From Laetiporus sulphureus 93-53 (lineage: Eukaryota; Basidiomycota; Agaricomycetes; Polyporales; Laetiporaceae): a stretch of DNA of 64,000 nt. A program made the translations under genes and the position numbers. The number at the start of each line of letters is the position of its first letter. Within the stretch, counting starts at the first letter, position 1. This document shows positions 32,914-45,629 of the stretch, one piece after another. The notes under the pieces are model-generated. The model saw nothing but the letters and a program-made list of their open reading frames with translations, was not told the DNA's origin and searched no databases. Where the stretch lies: positions 310,001-374,000 of the forward strand of contig NW_024468536.1 in assembly GCF_001632365.1 (NCBI RefSeq), written 5' to 3'.

Positions 32914-35704
32914 ACTAACTTGAAGGCTGCTCACAACGCCATCATCCCGTCCCCGTTTGGCGAGCAGCGTTGCAATTCTCGGTCGCCTTCGGCGACGAGC
33001 ATGGGCACTCGCGATGGAGTGTTAACTTATGACGGCCCGTATCGGTACGGATTGCATAATCTCTGTTGTATCTGACTTTGTTGCGTGCGTGGTACTCATG
33101 CCGTTCCGGAGTATAATGGATGGTCGTTTCTCTGCCTTTCAAGGCTCAAGCTCAAGGCGCAGGGGCCGCGTATGAACAAGCTCGTTCCCGAAAGGGCTCA
33201 TTCTGGCACCCGGTCCTATCAGCCTATTGGAGCCATCCACGCGAATCGCCGACTAGCAAGTGCGTGGTGGTGGCGCAGCCGCATATCACATTAGGTGCTG
33301 CCTGTGGAAGGCCGACACGCGTGTGCGTGCAGGTTGTTCGGTACCAGGAAGATGAATTCCGTCGGTGCGGTCGGTGCGATGCGGTGCATCGGTGGAGCCA
33401 AGACCCATATCTGCCTCGTGTACATGTATTGCCATTGTAAGGTACCCACGCGGCCAGAGGAAGCTTGTCCGGCGGTTCTCTTGAAATGAAATGAAATGAA
33501 AGGACCACTGCCTTGTGCTTGTATCGTCATTGTTGGAATCCATAGGTGTGGTACGTGCATGGCCACGTTGGTGAAGGCTGATGTAGATTGTAGATACGGC
33601 GATGGTCGAGGAGGTGCGATGTTTGTCGTGACGAGTTTTGGCGCGGACGCCAAAGCGACCTATGTGAGATGCAGCGGCTTTGAAAGTTGGCCAATCGTTG
33701 TTGTCTTTCATCATCCTCAGGCTTGGCATGTAGCGATGTCCGAGCTGAACTTGGGTGCGGTTTCCAACAGATAACGATGATGTCGATACGATCCCTTGCA
33801 TCTTTCAAATGTTCAAAAATAAGAAGATGCGCCGCTTACCCCGCAATAGCAAAAGCTCAACCGGCTGGCTAACGTTGTAGCATCACGAGGTATCAATGGG
33901 TTGCAATTTTTGACAGTTGGAACGTAAGTATCTGAACATGGGCGACGTTTTGGCCTGGCGGGATACAATACACCCAGTGAGGCTTAAAGCTTGACGATTG
34001 GTGCACACATGACTGCACCGCATCAGAAGGAATTGCACCGGTTGCGGCCACAACGGGCTTCTCGTTGCCACCCGCCATATCAAGCTTCGTGCCAATCATG
34101 AACGAATACGATGGGCGCAATATGCGATTGGATACGGGGCAACGAACAGAGACGCAGGTGCAGGATTGGACGCGACGGTGCTCACCCGTGTATCTGATAA
34201 TGCAGAGACGACCGTACCCATGAGACGAACAACCTAGGACGACATGGTTCGATGATTATCTTCATCAGAAGTATGCGGCGTGGCGCGTTCAAAGTCGTAT
34301 CCATGGGCAGGATTGAATTTCGGTTGGTATGCCTGTCAGTACGGTGATAATCCGCCATGCACGGGAGCGAAAGCGGGCGACGTGCGCGGAGGTCCCCGCA
34401 CCTAAGAAGGTTATCACTACTACCGGCATCATGCAGCCTCTGCATGATGGGATGCCTATCCAATGGAGTGTGGTCATCGCTGGTTGCTTGCGCGACAAGG
34501 GCCAACTCATTTCTCTCAAAAATGATCAGTGGGAGCTAATGTTAGTAGAGTGACCGTAGTGCACTCCGAGTCCCCTCGCGATCAGAGGATACCATTACAT
34601 TCCGATACTCAGCATGTAGCCATCTTGTCATCCTCTGCCTTCAGCTTGCATAGGCTATAGTGACCAATCTCAGTCCAAAATTTTCGCTTGTTCAGCCACC
34701 ACTCGTCTGCCTACCCGTCATGATCCGGCGATCAAGCTCAGAGTTCTAGCATTGTGAGGACTGTAAACGAGTTGACAGGAATTGACGACCAGGCCACACT
34801 AGACGAGTAGCAACCGCGATCGTGGCCAAAGCAGGTGCCTGATCGGATTCGACATCTACAGAGTCCAGACTCTTGACTCCCATCGTCCACATCGCTTGTT
34901 ACGTCGCGCAAAATCGGCTGTCAATGCGCGATCACGAGCTTCGAGGAATGTTGGATTCGGGCCAGAATCCACGGTCAGCCTATGGCGGCGCGAGAGGCGG
35001 GCGTAGAGACCGCTTGTGCAGTGGTCGACGAACGCACGCTGGCCTCGGGCTTCTCTGATATCCAAGACCTCATGGCAACGGTATGCATTGGACGAGCGTC
35101 ATGTTCCCCGCCCTGTTTGGCAACGTTTTCTTCTTGAAAGATTTCGATTAAGGTTGGCGCACAAAGACCACGACCAATGGTGGCATCCGCAGCGTTGTTG
35201 TATTGCCTACTGGCTCCTGATCATCTCAAAGTCAACATGCATTCCCCGCGCGCTTCCTCCATTATGAAGAATTGCAAAGCCAATTGGAAGGCCACGACAA
35301 TGCAGACCAGATTGCCCTGGCGACGGCTCTTGTCGACTTTCGCTCAGAAGACGGTTGGCACGGCAATGCTTCGCTCTATCTGATTCGCTCAAACGTGCCA
35401 TCGTCAGCGGGTCATGCGTCGGAAGATTTCGTGCACGAGCTCCCTGCACGATGTATCGGTACCTGATGCCGAAGAGCTCCGCGATTGAGCATAAAAGCAA
35501 GCCAAACACATGCGGTATGCCCTTCATCTTCCTTCTTCATCTGCCTTGCTCTTGCTATCGTTCGCTGGCCGGTGCTTGCATTCGCCACTCGACCTGGGGT
35601 CGTTCTGTTCATAACCTTCAGGCTTTTCTTTTCACTCTCAAGCTCGCAAAGCACTCCCGTTCATTCCCATCCTGGCCCTTTCTCGATAATCACTCCTGGT
35701 CGAG
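32914..35704. other. Intergenic, no supportable gene
   Basis: Many short frames on both strands without conserved motifs or consistent splice junctions. One short pentamer tract (GAAAT) near 33483-33500. Confidence 0.5.
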
Positions 35705-37265
35705 ATGTTCCCCAAAGCCTTTGCTGTTGCTTTCCTTGCTCTTTCACTTGTTGCGCATGCGGCTCCGGCAGCTGATGTTGATTGTGCAAGTAACCTCGGT
35801 CGAAGGCGTTCTCGGCAGTGTACTGATGCATTATATAGAATGAGACCGTGACTGTAACTGCTCGTGCCGTCGCAACAAAAGCTGCATCTTCGACATCGAC
35901 CAGCAGCGCTGCTATTGCGGTAAGTAACGCATAATCATCTCTTGCAACGCGTCGGCTTATTCAACGCGAACCAGTCCGAGAGCGGCACAAATGTTGCTAG
36001 CACAAGCACAGGTAATCTGCAGACCTCCCTCAGTACGTCCCATCCTCTCGTCTTTGCCACCTGAATGATTATCAACAATCATCCACGTCTAGCACTGGAC
36101 TCGTCATTAGTACAGCCAGGTTTCGAACAGAACGGACAGTCGGATGGAGAGTAAGTGCAGCCCTCGTCATTTCTCAAAACGAGGAACTCTGCTGATCAAT
36201 GTCGCGGCGTAACCAGGCCTGAGGGTGCCGGCCAAGTCGCGTCCAACACCTCCACGAACAACTTCATCAACTTCTGCGCCGACTTCTCCTCGCTCCCACT
36301 CACGAACGGCACGCAAATCAAGGCCGGCTCATGCAACGCCGCGCCAATGGGCCTGATCGCCGCAACCACCGCGATGCCCTCCGCCAAATTCGTCAACCCC
36401 AAGAACCTCGACACCATCGCCGCCAACACCAACTTCACGATCCAAATGGCCATCAGCAACCTCGACACGGGCTTCTTCGTCAACCCCGACACGAACTACT
36501 TTGCCGCGCCCCAGACGCTCAACGCGCAGGGCCTCATCGTCGGCCACTCGCACGTCGTGATCGAGCAGCTGCAGTCGATGACCCAGACGACCACGACGGA
36601 CCCGACCACGTTCGCGTTCTTCAAGGGCCTGAACGCCGCCGCTGAGAATGGCGAGTTGTCTACGACGGTGGCTGGCGGGCTGCCCGCGGGCGTTTACCGC
36701 ATGGCGTCCATCAACGCCGCGGCGAACCACCAGCCCGTGCTCGTCGCCGTTGCGCAACACGGTTCACTCGATGACATGGTCTACGTACGTCAAGCATCTC
36801 TCTCTTACCTCGCGGCGGAGCTGACCTTGCAGCGTACAGTTCACGGTCAGCGATGATGGCACCTCTACGGGTACATCCAGTGCTGCCTCGGGCGCCAGCT
36901 CGTCGGCTGCCACTGCTAAGGGCAATTCGAGCGGCAACAACGGCAAGAATGGCGACACCGGTGCCAACGCTGCCTCGAGTGCCAGCGCATCCAGCGCCGC
37001 TGCGAGCACGAGCTCGTCGGCCGCCATCAAGAACAACGCGGGCGGCAACAACGGCAAGAATGGCGACACCGGTGCCAACGCTGCCTCGGGTGCTAGTGCA
37101 TCCAGCGCAGCTTCAGGCGCTAGCGCGTCCAGCGCCGCCGCGAGCACGAGCTCGTCGGCTGCCACTAAGAACAACGCGGGCGGCAACGATAACAACACCG
37201 GCAACGACAACGGCAAGAACTTTGGCAACAAGGGCAAGCGTTACATTCGCTTCGGTCGCGCCTAA
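35705..37265 (+). CDS. Secreted Ser/Thr/Ala/Asn-rich protein, conserved agaricomycete family
   Basis: Six exons give 413 codons: 35705-35776, 35839-35919, 35975-36011, 36093-36150, 36217-36784, 36840-37265. A signal peptide (MFPKAFAVAFLALSLVAHA) is followed by a short Thr/Val/Ala linker. The conserved core has STNNFINFC, NGTQIKAGSC, GHSHVVIEQ and NHQPVLVAVAQHGSLDD. The C-terminal 140 residues are a low-complexity Ser/Ala/Asn/Gly tract with a tandem repeat and end KRYIRFGRA. From memory, homologues are widespread in Agaricomycetes and sometimes carry a misleading 'ribosomal protein s17' label; function unknown, extracellular or wall location inferred. The first intron is the least certain: in-phase splicing needs the donor GTTGAT at 35777 rather than the better-looking GTAACC at 35790. 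Confidence 0.85.
36931..37200 (+). repeat. Coding minisatellite in the secreted protein
   Basis: Two near-identical units encoding GNNGKNGDTGANAAS at about 36932 and 37050, each followed by Ser/Ala runs and AST-SSSAA. The second unit has an extra inserted SASGASASS block, giving an imperfect tandem repeat of about 117 bp. Confidence 0.8.
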
Positions 37266-38130
37266 GCGGTCCCCCCCTCCCCTTACCTCCCTCGCACGTT
37301 CCCTCCCTGTTACCGTTGCCGTTGTCCCCTCATAGATCGTCCATCTTGATCGATATCACTCGCCCGCTGTTATGAGGATGTCTGAGTCTGGGCTTGGCTA
37401 CGTGTGTGCTTTGCTTTGCGTTCCTTTCTTTATCCCTTCGATCTTTATTTTTGTACTATAAGTGGTGTATGCGTGAGCGGCCCTCACCCCTCGCTCAGGC
37501 TCAGGCTAGCCCTGGTATACGTAGATCTTTAGCAGAGCAGTTCAATAAACAGGCATGCTTGATGGAACTCTGCGCGCGTGTGGTCTTGCGGTCGTGTGGT
37601 CGTATGGACTCGGACTCGAGGTCGGGTCGTGCTGCCGCATTCGTGCGATCATCTTATCTCAACTTGCAGTTGCAAGGCGACACCTCGGCGCCGAACGCGG
37701 GATGGATGGATCTGATTGTAGGCAGGCAGGCAGAGATGACCGCGAGAAGAGTGACCTCAATTCGCGCATTCAATGTGCTTCAATCTTGCGCACGGTGAGT
37801 CCGTCTTCTACCGGTGGAGTTGGATGGCCTGGCAACCACTGGCATCCTTATCTCAGAGTAGGGGAAGAAATCGATATGGGCGTGGCCATGGATACGGGCG
37901 GCTAGATGATTCGGATGAGAGCAACCGATCTCCAGATGTCGTGGGCATCAAACTTTTGGTCTCAAAATATCAAGATGTCCAGACAGAAGTGATCCAATAA
38001 TAAGTTACATGGCTATTATTATACACGATATCCAAACGAATGTACAGATGATACACTAGCAGCACATACAGTAGATCCGCCTCCAATCAGACCCACACGG
38101 GTATCCCACACCGCACCACACCGCACCGCA
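37266..38130. other. Intergenic between convergent genes
   Basis: Two convergent 3' ends. Short frames only, no gene supported. Confidence 0.6.
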
Positions 38131-41100
38131 CTACACCCGATCACCGCCCATACTCGCCACCGTCACCGTCCTCGACATCTCACTCGCATCATCCGCGTCC
38201 CCGACCCCAATCCCACCTAGCGTCCGCTCCCGCTCGCTCGTCCTCGGGCGCCACCTCTCCACACTCCCCCTCACCCCACCTGCACCGCCCTCCCGCATCT
38301 CCCCTCGCTCGGCCTCCTCCTCCTCCTCCTCCTCGCGCTGCGCACGCTCATCCGCATCGCGCCGCAGCTGCTTCCCCTGTATGAAAAACACAAGCAGCAC
38401 GACGCCGCACACCGACACGCCCTGGAAGATGCTCGCCCGATGCATGTTGAACGGCGGGTCCGCCGAGGGGCCGTCCCTCAACGCGCCCTCGACTTTTCGC
38501 GCAATCATCGGTCATCGATCGGTCACAGAGAGATGCGACGAGAGAGCGTGCTCACCCAAGACGAAGATGATCCCGACGAGGTTGCTCCTGTTAGTTCATA
38601 GGAACATGCTCAGCGACGCGACCAGCGCAAAGATGAATCGGATCGACTCACGAAGCCCAGAGCACCGCCGAGCTCGCATCCGCATTCCTTGTCAGCTCCA
38701 CCGCGAGCTCCAGCGCAACCGGCAGCATCGTCAAGCTCGTCACCCCTATCACCGCCATCAGCGCAAACAGCGCGCCCGTATCATTCCGCCGCACTACACC
38801 CCCAAGACAATCAGCATCCGCGTAGTCTGCAGAAGGAGATGCGCGGCGCGGCGGAGAGGGACAGGGAGAAGGGGAGGGGACTCACCCGCCCAGATGAGGC
38901 CGAGCCACGCGCCGCCGAGGAACGGGCAGAGCAACTTGCACGTCAGCGCGAGGTGGTGCGTGAACACCCTGTCGAAGAGCGGCGCGGTGATGAACGCCGC
39001 GACGATACCCGTCAGCAATATCGTCGCTCCAAACAACCCCGATATATCGTCCGAATACCCATAGGGCTCCTACACGTCCGCACACCATCAGCTCCTGGAA
39101 GCATCGACGCGGGGTGATGAGATGGGACGACGTACAAAGTCCTGTGCGGTGAGGATCGAAAACGCGTTGATCCTGACGAGAAATCCCAGTGATCGACGCT
39201 CAGCTGCCTGCTAACGAGTAAGGAGGCGAGAGCGACTCACACCCCAACCAGCACCCCAAACGCCAGCGCCAGAATCACCAAATCACTCCTCTCCCGCCTC
39301 GTCATGTACGTCACACGCTCCTTCGGCTCCCTCCCCACCATCGCACGCACGAACGACATGAACGACGGCGACCTCTGCTCGCCAGCATGCGCTGCATCGC
39401 ACACGTCAATATCAATATCAATATATCTCCAAGGGGGATGGAATGGGAGAAAGGACGCACTGGGAGGTGTGGGCGGCCCATCAAGCACGATGAACACGAA
39501 CGGCGTCGCCGCGCTATAGATAATCGCCAGCACCAATATCTACCACACAAATCACCAAAGTCAGCACCTCATCCCACCTCAAAGTTTAAAACGCCACTGA
39601 CAGACTGCGCCGGCGTCTCCACGAGCGGCGAAATAAGCTGCCCGATCGCATTCCCAATCGGGTTCGCTGCACACAAATCCTCAATAAGTGCGATGTACGA
39701 AGTACGAGGGGGGGAGGCACGCACCGATGGACATGAGCATCGTCGCGGTCGTGCGTCCCTTGAGGTCGAACCACCGCTCCGAATACCCCGGGATGAGCAC
39801 CTGAAAGACCGGCTGCGTGACGCCCGCGATGATCTGCGCACGCGCCAGCGTCAATTTCATCATGACATTGTCAATATCAGTTTGGCAGAGTCGACGAGGG
39901 TCGATCATGCGGGGCGGGGAGGGACGAGCATGCATCGTGATCAGACGGGGTTGTGAATGTGGGGAAGGGAAGAGCAAGACGCACCTGCCCGATGATCAGC
40001 AGCGCGTATTTCCCGTGGACGGACAGCGAGCTCGCCGTCCCTGCATAGCGGATCCAGGCGCTCAGGAGGAGGAGCACGGCCCCGATGTAGCACTGCAGAA
40101 ACGGGGCAGAAAACGATGTCAGTACGTTCTGGCTCGGATCACCGTGACCCACACAGTCAAAGTGAACAGGAAAGAAATATGGAGAAATGACACGAAGAGA
40201 CCGCGCACTGCATTTCTGGACTCAGCGCGAGAATCTCTGGGAAATCCGATCCAAGACCACTGCGCCGCCCGCACATACAAACTGCGCTGGCGAATGAACC
40301 CGAACCACAGCTCACGACGCGCCTCGTCTGGCACATCCGTCCGGCATGTCTATTCAGGATAGCCGGCTGACGAGCAGCAGCTGGTCTAATGCGCAACGGC
40401 AAACCCGACGCCCATCAAACCCATTCCGCAGTCCGTACGAAACCCACCTGAGCCTGATCGGATCAGCGTACGGGGAGCGGGAGAGAGTCAGATCGGTGCT
40501 TTTCGCAAGGTGCGCCTGGTGTGTCCGCCGGCGCGCCTAGGCGGGGTCCAAGTGTGAATACGAGAGAGCGAAGCGCATCACAACCATACGCGCGTGCGTA
40601 GTCGGCGCGTTGGAATGCACGACGCACGCACGCATCTGCACCTCGACGCACCACCCGACCCCACACCGCCCCACAACCAAAAGAAAACCCGCAAAAACGT
40701 TCACCAAAGGAAGAAAAAAACACGAAACGCCACTCACCGTCCGCCTCACGCCCAACCTCGCATACACCGCAGGGACGAGCGCCGCACACGGCAGGTACGT
40801 AAAATTGACCACGTTCCCGAGCCAGTTGACCTCGTCCAGCGTGAACCCGAACGCCTCCACCACTGCCATCCACAAACGTCGTGCAGGGGGAAGCATGAGG
40901 ATGTTAGCGTGTGAGGAGAGGGGAGAGGGGGGTGCGCACCGTTGTTGGCGATGGGGCCGAACCAGACGAGGGACATGCCGGCGACGATGTTGAGCACGAT
41001 CTGGGGTGTGTGTGTGCGGTGAAGGGGAAGGGGATGGAAGGGAGGGGGCGGCGTCGAGTGATGGGTATGGGGGGCGAGTGGCGATGAGCAGGATGCAGGG

Positions 41101-41605
41101 TTGGACGCGGATGATGTGCGCGGAGGGGCAGCGAATCACCAAGGAAGCAAGGCGGGCGGGCGCGAATCCGAACACGCATGCGACACCAACCAAATGATCC
41201 AATATTTACCGAGCATAGAGGATACAGATGCACGGTCAGCACACGCTCCGGAAAGGAGAAGGAGGCACTCACGATCGCACACACGCCCACCCATCTCCGC
41301 TTGTACATCCGGTACTGCACATGCGCGTGCGCGTGCGCGTGGTGCTCGCCGCTGTCCACGCGGGTCACCTGCAAGACTGGCGAGGGGGGGAGACAGGAGG
41401 GAGAAAGGGCGTCAGCATCAGTGTGTGCGCGGGAGCCTTTTACGAAGGAGAATGTGGAATGGGAGGAAGAGGGGGGGAGGCCTGGGGGTGGGGGAGGTTT
41501 TTGGGTGGGCAGGGAGGGGAGGGATGAGTGGATGGAGGTGGGGGAGAGGGAGGTGGTGGAGGAAAGGGAGGCGCGGGCGAAGGCGTCAGGAGGGGGGAGG
41601 GTCAT
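38131..41605 (-). CDS. MFS transporter, FLVCR/DIRC2 type
   Basis: Thirteen exons, all GT-AG and in phase, 595 codons: 41605-41273, 41000-40940, 40862-40738, 40092-39985, 39833-39725, 39666-39602, 39539-39461, 39391-39241, 39172-39136, 39069-38886, 38793-38652, 38587-38556, 38492-38131. Pro/Ser-rich N terminus, then YKRRWVGVCAI and helix 1 with WFGPIANN, and DEVNWLGNVVNFTYLP, the signature region of the FLVCR/DIRC2 branch. About twelve membrane segments are split between two halves by a cytosolic RRERSD loop. The C-terminal tail has a run of Glu (EEEEEEAERGE). Family members move haem, choline or related small molecules; the substrate here is not predictable. A 75 nt in-frame stretch at about 41347-41421 has intron-like ends and may be spliced, giving 570 residues. 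Two introns are long (272 and 645 nt). Confidence 0.88.
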
Positions 41606-43137
41606 CGTGTGGGACAGCAGTAAACGAGTGACGGACGGGTGGACGAAAGAAGAATGGATAGATGGCGGGCAGGACGCTAGATGTACGCCGGGGGAATATT
41701 GCGACCGCCACCTCAACTCAGACGCGCAGGTACGGAGTCAAGGATCGCGAGACGGTGCAAGCACGTATCACCGCCAACAGCAGCGCAGAAAGATGCGAAA
41801 CGAACCCTAACCGACTCGACTCGGCACTCACCATCCACCCTGACCGCTCCCTTCTGCCGCTCCTTCTCCTTGCTCCGTCCTTCGGATACTCCGAACGGCC
41901 TTTCGTGCTCGTCCGGCCCTGGCTGCGAGCTCGGACTTGAGGTTGGCGAGGCAGCGGACCATGGCGGGGGCATCGTGCATCGACGGGCGGTGGGCGGTGG
42001 GTATCAATGTTCGCCGCAGGACGAGATACGAAGTGGATGCGGCACAGGAACGGTATCAGGATCGTGCGCCGCGTGAGTGGCACGGTTATCAATCAGCTGA
42101 GGCCGGCGGCGAAACAGAATCAGATGGGTTCTGGTTGGCGTCCGCAGAGCCCGCTCGGCGAGGAGGAGAGGGGGCGAGGAGGGGATCGGAGGAGGACGCC
42201 GGATCGGACGCATAAGGGCTCAGGAGGCAGGGCGAGATTGGAGACGACGGAGCATGCTGATTCGTTCGATCGCGTCGCGAGTGCCAAGAGGACGCGTGCG
42301 TAAGGACGATGCGTCATCAGGGCAGTGCATGGCTCCGAGATGCTCTGCTGTCAAGTGCCCGTGCTCGCTGGACGCGGAGAGGCGACGACCACTAGCATGC
42401 GGCGCTCGCGAGATAGCTGTGCACGCAGCACATGGCCGCACGACCAGCTGATTCACGCTTGAGCTTAACACAAGCTATACTGATCGCACCGCCAGCTGTC
42501 ATCTCACCCGCGCCCGCTGTGTCCGCGTACGCGTCCTACTTCCCACAGAGCGCCACACGCCTCGCAGGGACTCAGCTCTCTCCAAATCGTTGCGTGGTTC
42601 ACAGCGAGACGCGCAACCACGAGCACGGCACCGAACCTCCACCCATCCTCATTCTCATGATCACTCCCTTGGCCAAGCGGTATGATCTATATCTGACATC
42701 CTCACGCTAAGGGCGCCAAGTCCTGCGGCTCCGAGCTCCCTGGCCCACCAGCCCCGAGGTTCCTCCTCGCCGAAGTGCCTTTCGTGGGATCCGGGTGCGC
42801 TGTGCATGAGAAGATGAAGATAGCGTGCGAGCACACAGGCTTGTATCATAGGCGATGTCGATGGTGTGTGAGAGAGAGACAGGACACGTACAGCTGAGAG
42901 CGAGAGCGAGAGGAAGGTGCGTAATCTCTGGGTCCGTTTATCAGAACGTGTGCAGAGGCGCACAGATTCAGCTCGCGTGCGCAGGAGCAGCTATCCAGCG
43001 TTCATCATCATCGTACCAGTTCGCGCGCACGCGTCATTATCGCACAGCATTGAATCCGCTTGGGCGGCCCTGCGATAAACAATATGATGCAATGCAGTAC
43101 GTCCAGGTCCAGGTACGCACAGGCACGGCGCTCACCA

Positions 43138-43170
43138 GTCAAGCTCAAGCTCAAGCTCAAGCGCAGGCAC
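43138..43170. repeat. Short CTCAAG hexamer tract
   Basis: Four to five tandem copies of TCAAGC/CTCAAG. Confidence 0.8.
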
Positions 43171-44674
43171 ATGCTCACCTCCATCTCCGATCCCCCCTGC
43201 TCGTTATCGCTCGCGACCGCCGCGTAATCCGTTCTCAAGACACGCTCGCCAGTCGCCTGGTGAGAGTGGGACGCCGGGATATCAGACCTCGTTGGTTTAA
43301 TCTGCCACCAAGACCCAACACGCGTGCCTCGCTGGACTCGACTCCGGCACACTACACACGAAAGATGTCGCCCGGCGCTCGGCAGGCATGCGCAGCCCAG
43401 TGAGATTCATGGACGATCGAGCTTGTCCGCGAGCGGTGCGCGTCCGTCTATGCGCTATCACATCGCCGGCTGTTGCAACGTCGCACCCAGCATCCTTCTT
43501 TTTTTCGCACCGCCGTCTCGTAAGCACCGCGATACCGTCGAAGCAGAAAACCCCGCAACCGCCCCGCGTCCCGCCCATCCGGGCCGCACGGCTCTCTGGG
43601 AGGACGGGGGTGCCTGGTGCGGTAAAGGAAGAAACGGCCAGGGATATTGCGGCGTGCGAGCCGCGAATAATATTGTCAGTTCAGAGTGGGACCAGGATGA
43701 GTAACGTATTCTGGTCCGGAGTGTTTCAGAGATTTAGATGATGATTGCGCTCAGGTCCGTACTAAGCTTGTAAGTATACTTAAGCTCGGGCATGGCGTTG
43801 GACAGCGTTTTGTGAGCGAGCGCTCGCGATGCCAACGCGGAGTTTCAAAGTCGATCGAGTTCGCGCGTTTGTGGCTGCGTGGTATCATACGCCACAACCC
43901 ATTCCCTTTGTGAACCCTCACCAAATTGAATTCGAGCACCTGCAAGTCGCGATCCGCACTTTGACGAGCGTCATATACCATCGAACCCGTATTGCGGTGC
44001 ACCGAGATCCAACGCATTGACGAAGGACAGCAGCATGCGGGCCCTTGCGTAACAGTAGTGCCTACCATGATCATATCGCAACTCTCCTGACCCGTGGCGC
44101 GTGGCGGACACGACGACGCGCATTGTAGGAATGTCACGGCAGTCACCGGTGGTCCTATGGTGTCGGTTGCTGGCGTTGTGGATGCAAGCGAGTCATGTCG
44201 TGATAATGAATATTCCGAGGAGGGCAGGGCGGCACGATGGACAGCCTCAGTGTAGTAGATGAAGGACAAGACCCGCAGCGGCGGTGCCAGTGGCTAGTGA
44301 TGCGTTGCGCTTTCAGCAATCGAAAAGAGAGAGTTAGACGTCACTTCCCAGATCGCGTTTCAGTTGCTGAAAGGCATCGTGGCTTCATGGCAATGTGCCA
44401 TCAATGAAAACAATCTGAAGCTTCTTGGTGTAGGATGTCGATGCGTTCATGCACTTGTTGTTATTGCGCGTGCGTTGTCGTCAGTGTGATCTTCGACCGT
44501 GGGCTGACGACAGGATGAATATGGATGGGCATAGCCTAAGCAATGTTGTTGGCGTTGTGATCCGTTCGGGGATCATCTGCAGACTGCTGGGGCATTTGGG
44601 TCCGCAACTTCGCTGGACCAGGCACTCACGGGAGATTGCTGGCCAGAATCATTCTGAAGGACGTCAATCAGGAC

Positions 44675-44963
44675 ACAAGCAACCGTTCGTCTCGTACTTT
44701 ATTAGAGCGAGGGAATTATGCGGAAGGTCTAGAGATGGAGGATTCAAAAGACCAAGGGAGAGATATGCTCAGGATGAACTTGAATGATAGGACTGTAGAC
44801 GTTCATCCTGAGCATATCCTCCCTCGGTCTTATGAAACAAGCAACCTCGTACCTTATTAGAGCCAGGCAACTATTCGGAAGATCCCAGAGATGGAGAATT
44901 CATTGACTGAGGGAGGATATGCTCAGGATGAACTTGAACGATAGGACTTGTAGGTGTTCATCC
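44675..44963. repeat. Direct repeat pair with internal hairpin
   Basis: Two copies of a ~130 bp unit starting ACAAGCAACC (44675-44813 and 44837-44963). Inside the first copy, 44743-44779 is the inverted complement of 44801-44836, with a 21-base loop, so the region can fold into a long stem. Confidence 0.75.
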
Positions 44964-45629
44964 GTCCTCCGACGTTGACGTTGCAATCGGATCGTAGTAT
45001 CGTGATTTGCATACGGTTGTCCGTATACAACCATATGACTGCGTATGGAACCGCAACTGCAGTCCACAAGAATTTGATTCCACTTTCCCCAGAGGCGCAG
45101 GCCGTCGGCTCAGGGCTGAGGTGTTAACGCAAGTCACTGCTTCGCATTGCTGGAAGGATGTACAGTCGACAAGTGAAGGGGACTTGCTTGGTGCCTAGGT
45201 GCGATCCTCAGAGCAACACACCTCAAGAGGCCGTGGAAACGAAGACTATTGCTTGCGCTGGGGGCCGGGCAGGAGCTAAAATTGGGATTACAGTGCATTC
45301 GACAATCAGTTAATCCCGGATCGGCGCTGATGCCTGTGAAGAAAGGCACGGCTTCACAGTGACCTTAATGACCATAACTACCTGTAGGTATTCGCTCCTT
45401 TGCATTCGAACGTAGATGAATCGAGAAGCGGGACCTGCCTAGGACCTGCCGCTGTGGCACCCTGTGACATTGCTGTGTGACTATACCGTTACAATCATGT
45501 AACCCGTTACGAGACGCGATAATGGATGTGGCCACTGGCCACATCAGAGCTGGACCGCTATCGCGTAAAGGTCATCCGTCGACATGGCTTCTTCGTAGTC
45601 TCATCACTTACTCTTGCATAATATACGGT

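Larger units (their letters stand above)
41606..45629. other. Intergenic, GC-rich then mixed, no supportable gene
   Basis: From about 41700 to 43700 GC content is high and open frames occur in all six frames, which is expected by composition and is not evidence of genes. No splice-consistent conserved protein was found. Contains a hexamer tract and the hairpin repeat listed separately. Confidence 0.5.

Noticed and set aside
35790..35838. Better-looking first intron donor GTAACC in the secreted protein gene
   Set aside because: It gives an immediate stop or a frame that does not join the conserved core.
41347..41421. Certain 75-nt intron in the transporter
   Set aside because: In frame either way; the ends look like an intron but reading through is equally possible.
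41661..43741. Possible genes in a GC-rich block
   Set aside because: Frames open in all six phases, as composition predicts; no conserved or splice-consistent protein.
43751..44269. 172-residue minus-strand frame
   Set aside because: No recognisable motif, no splice support, ordinary length for chance at this composition.
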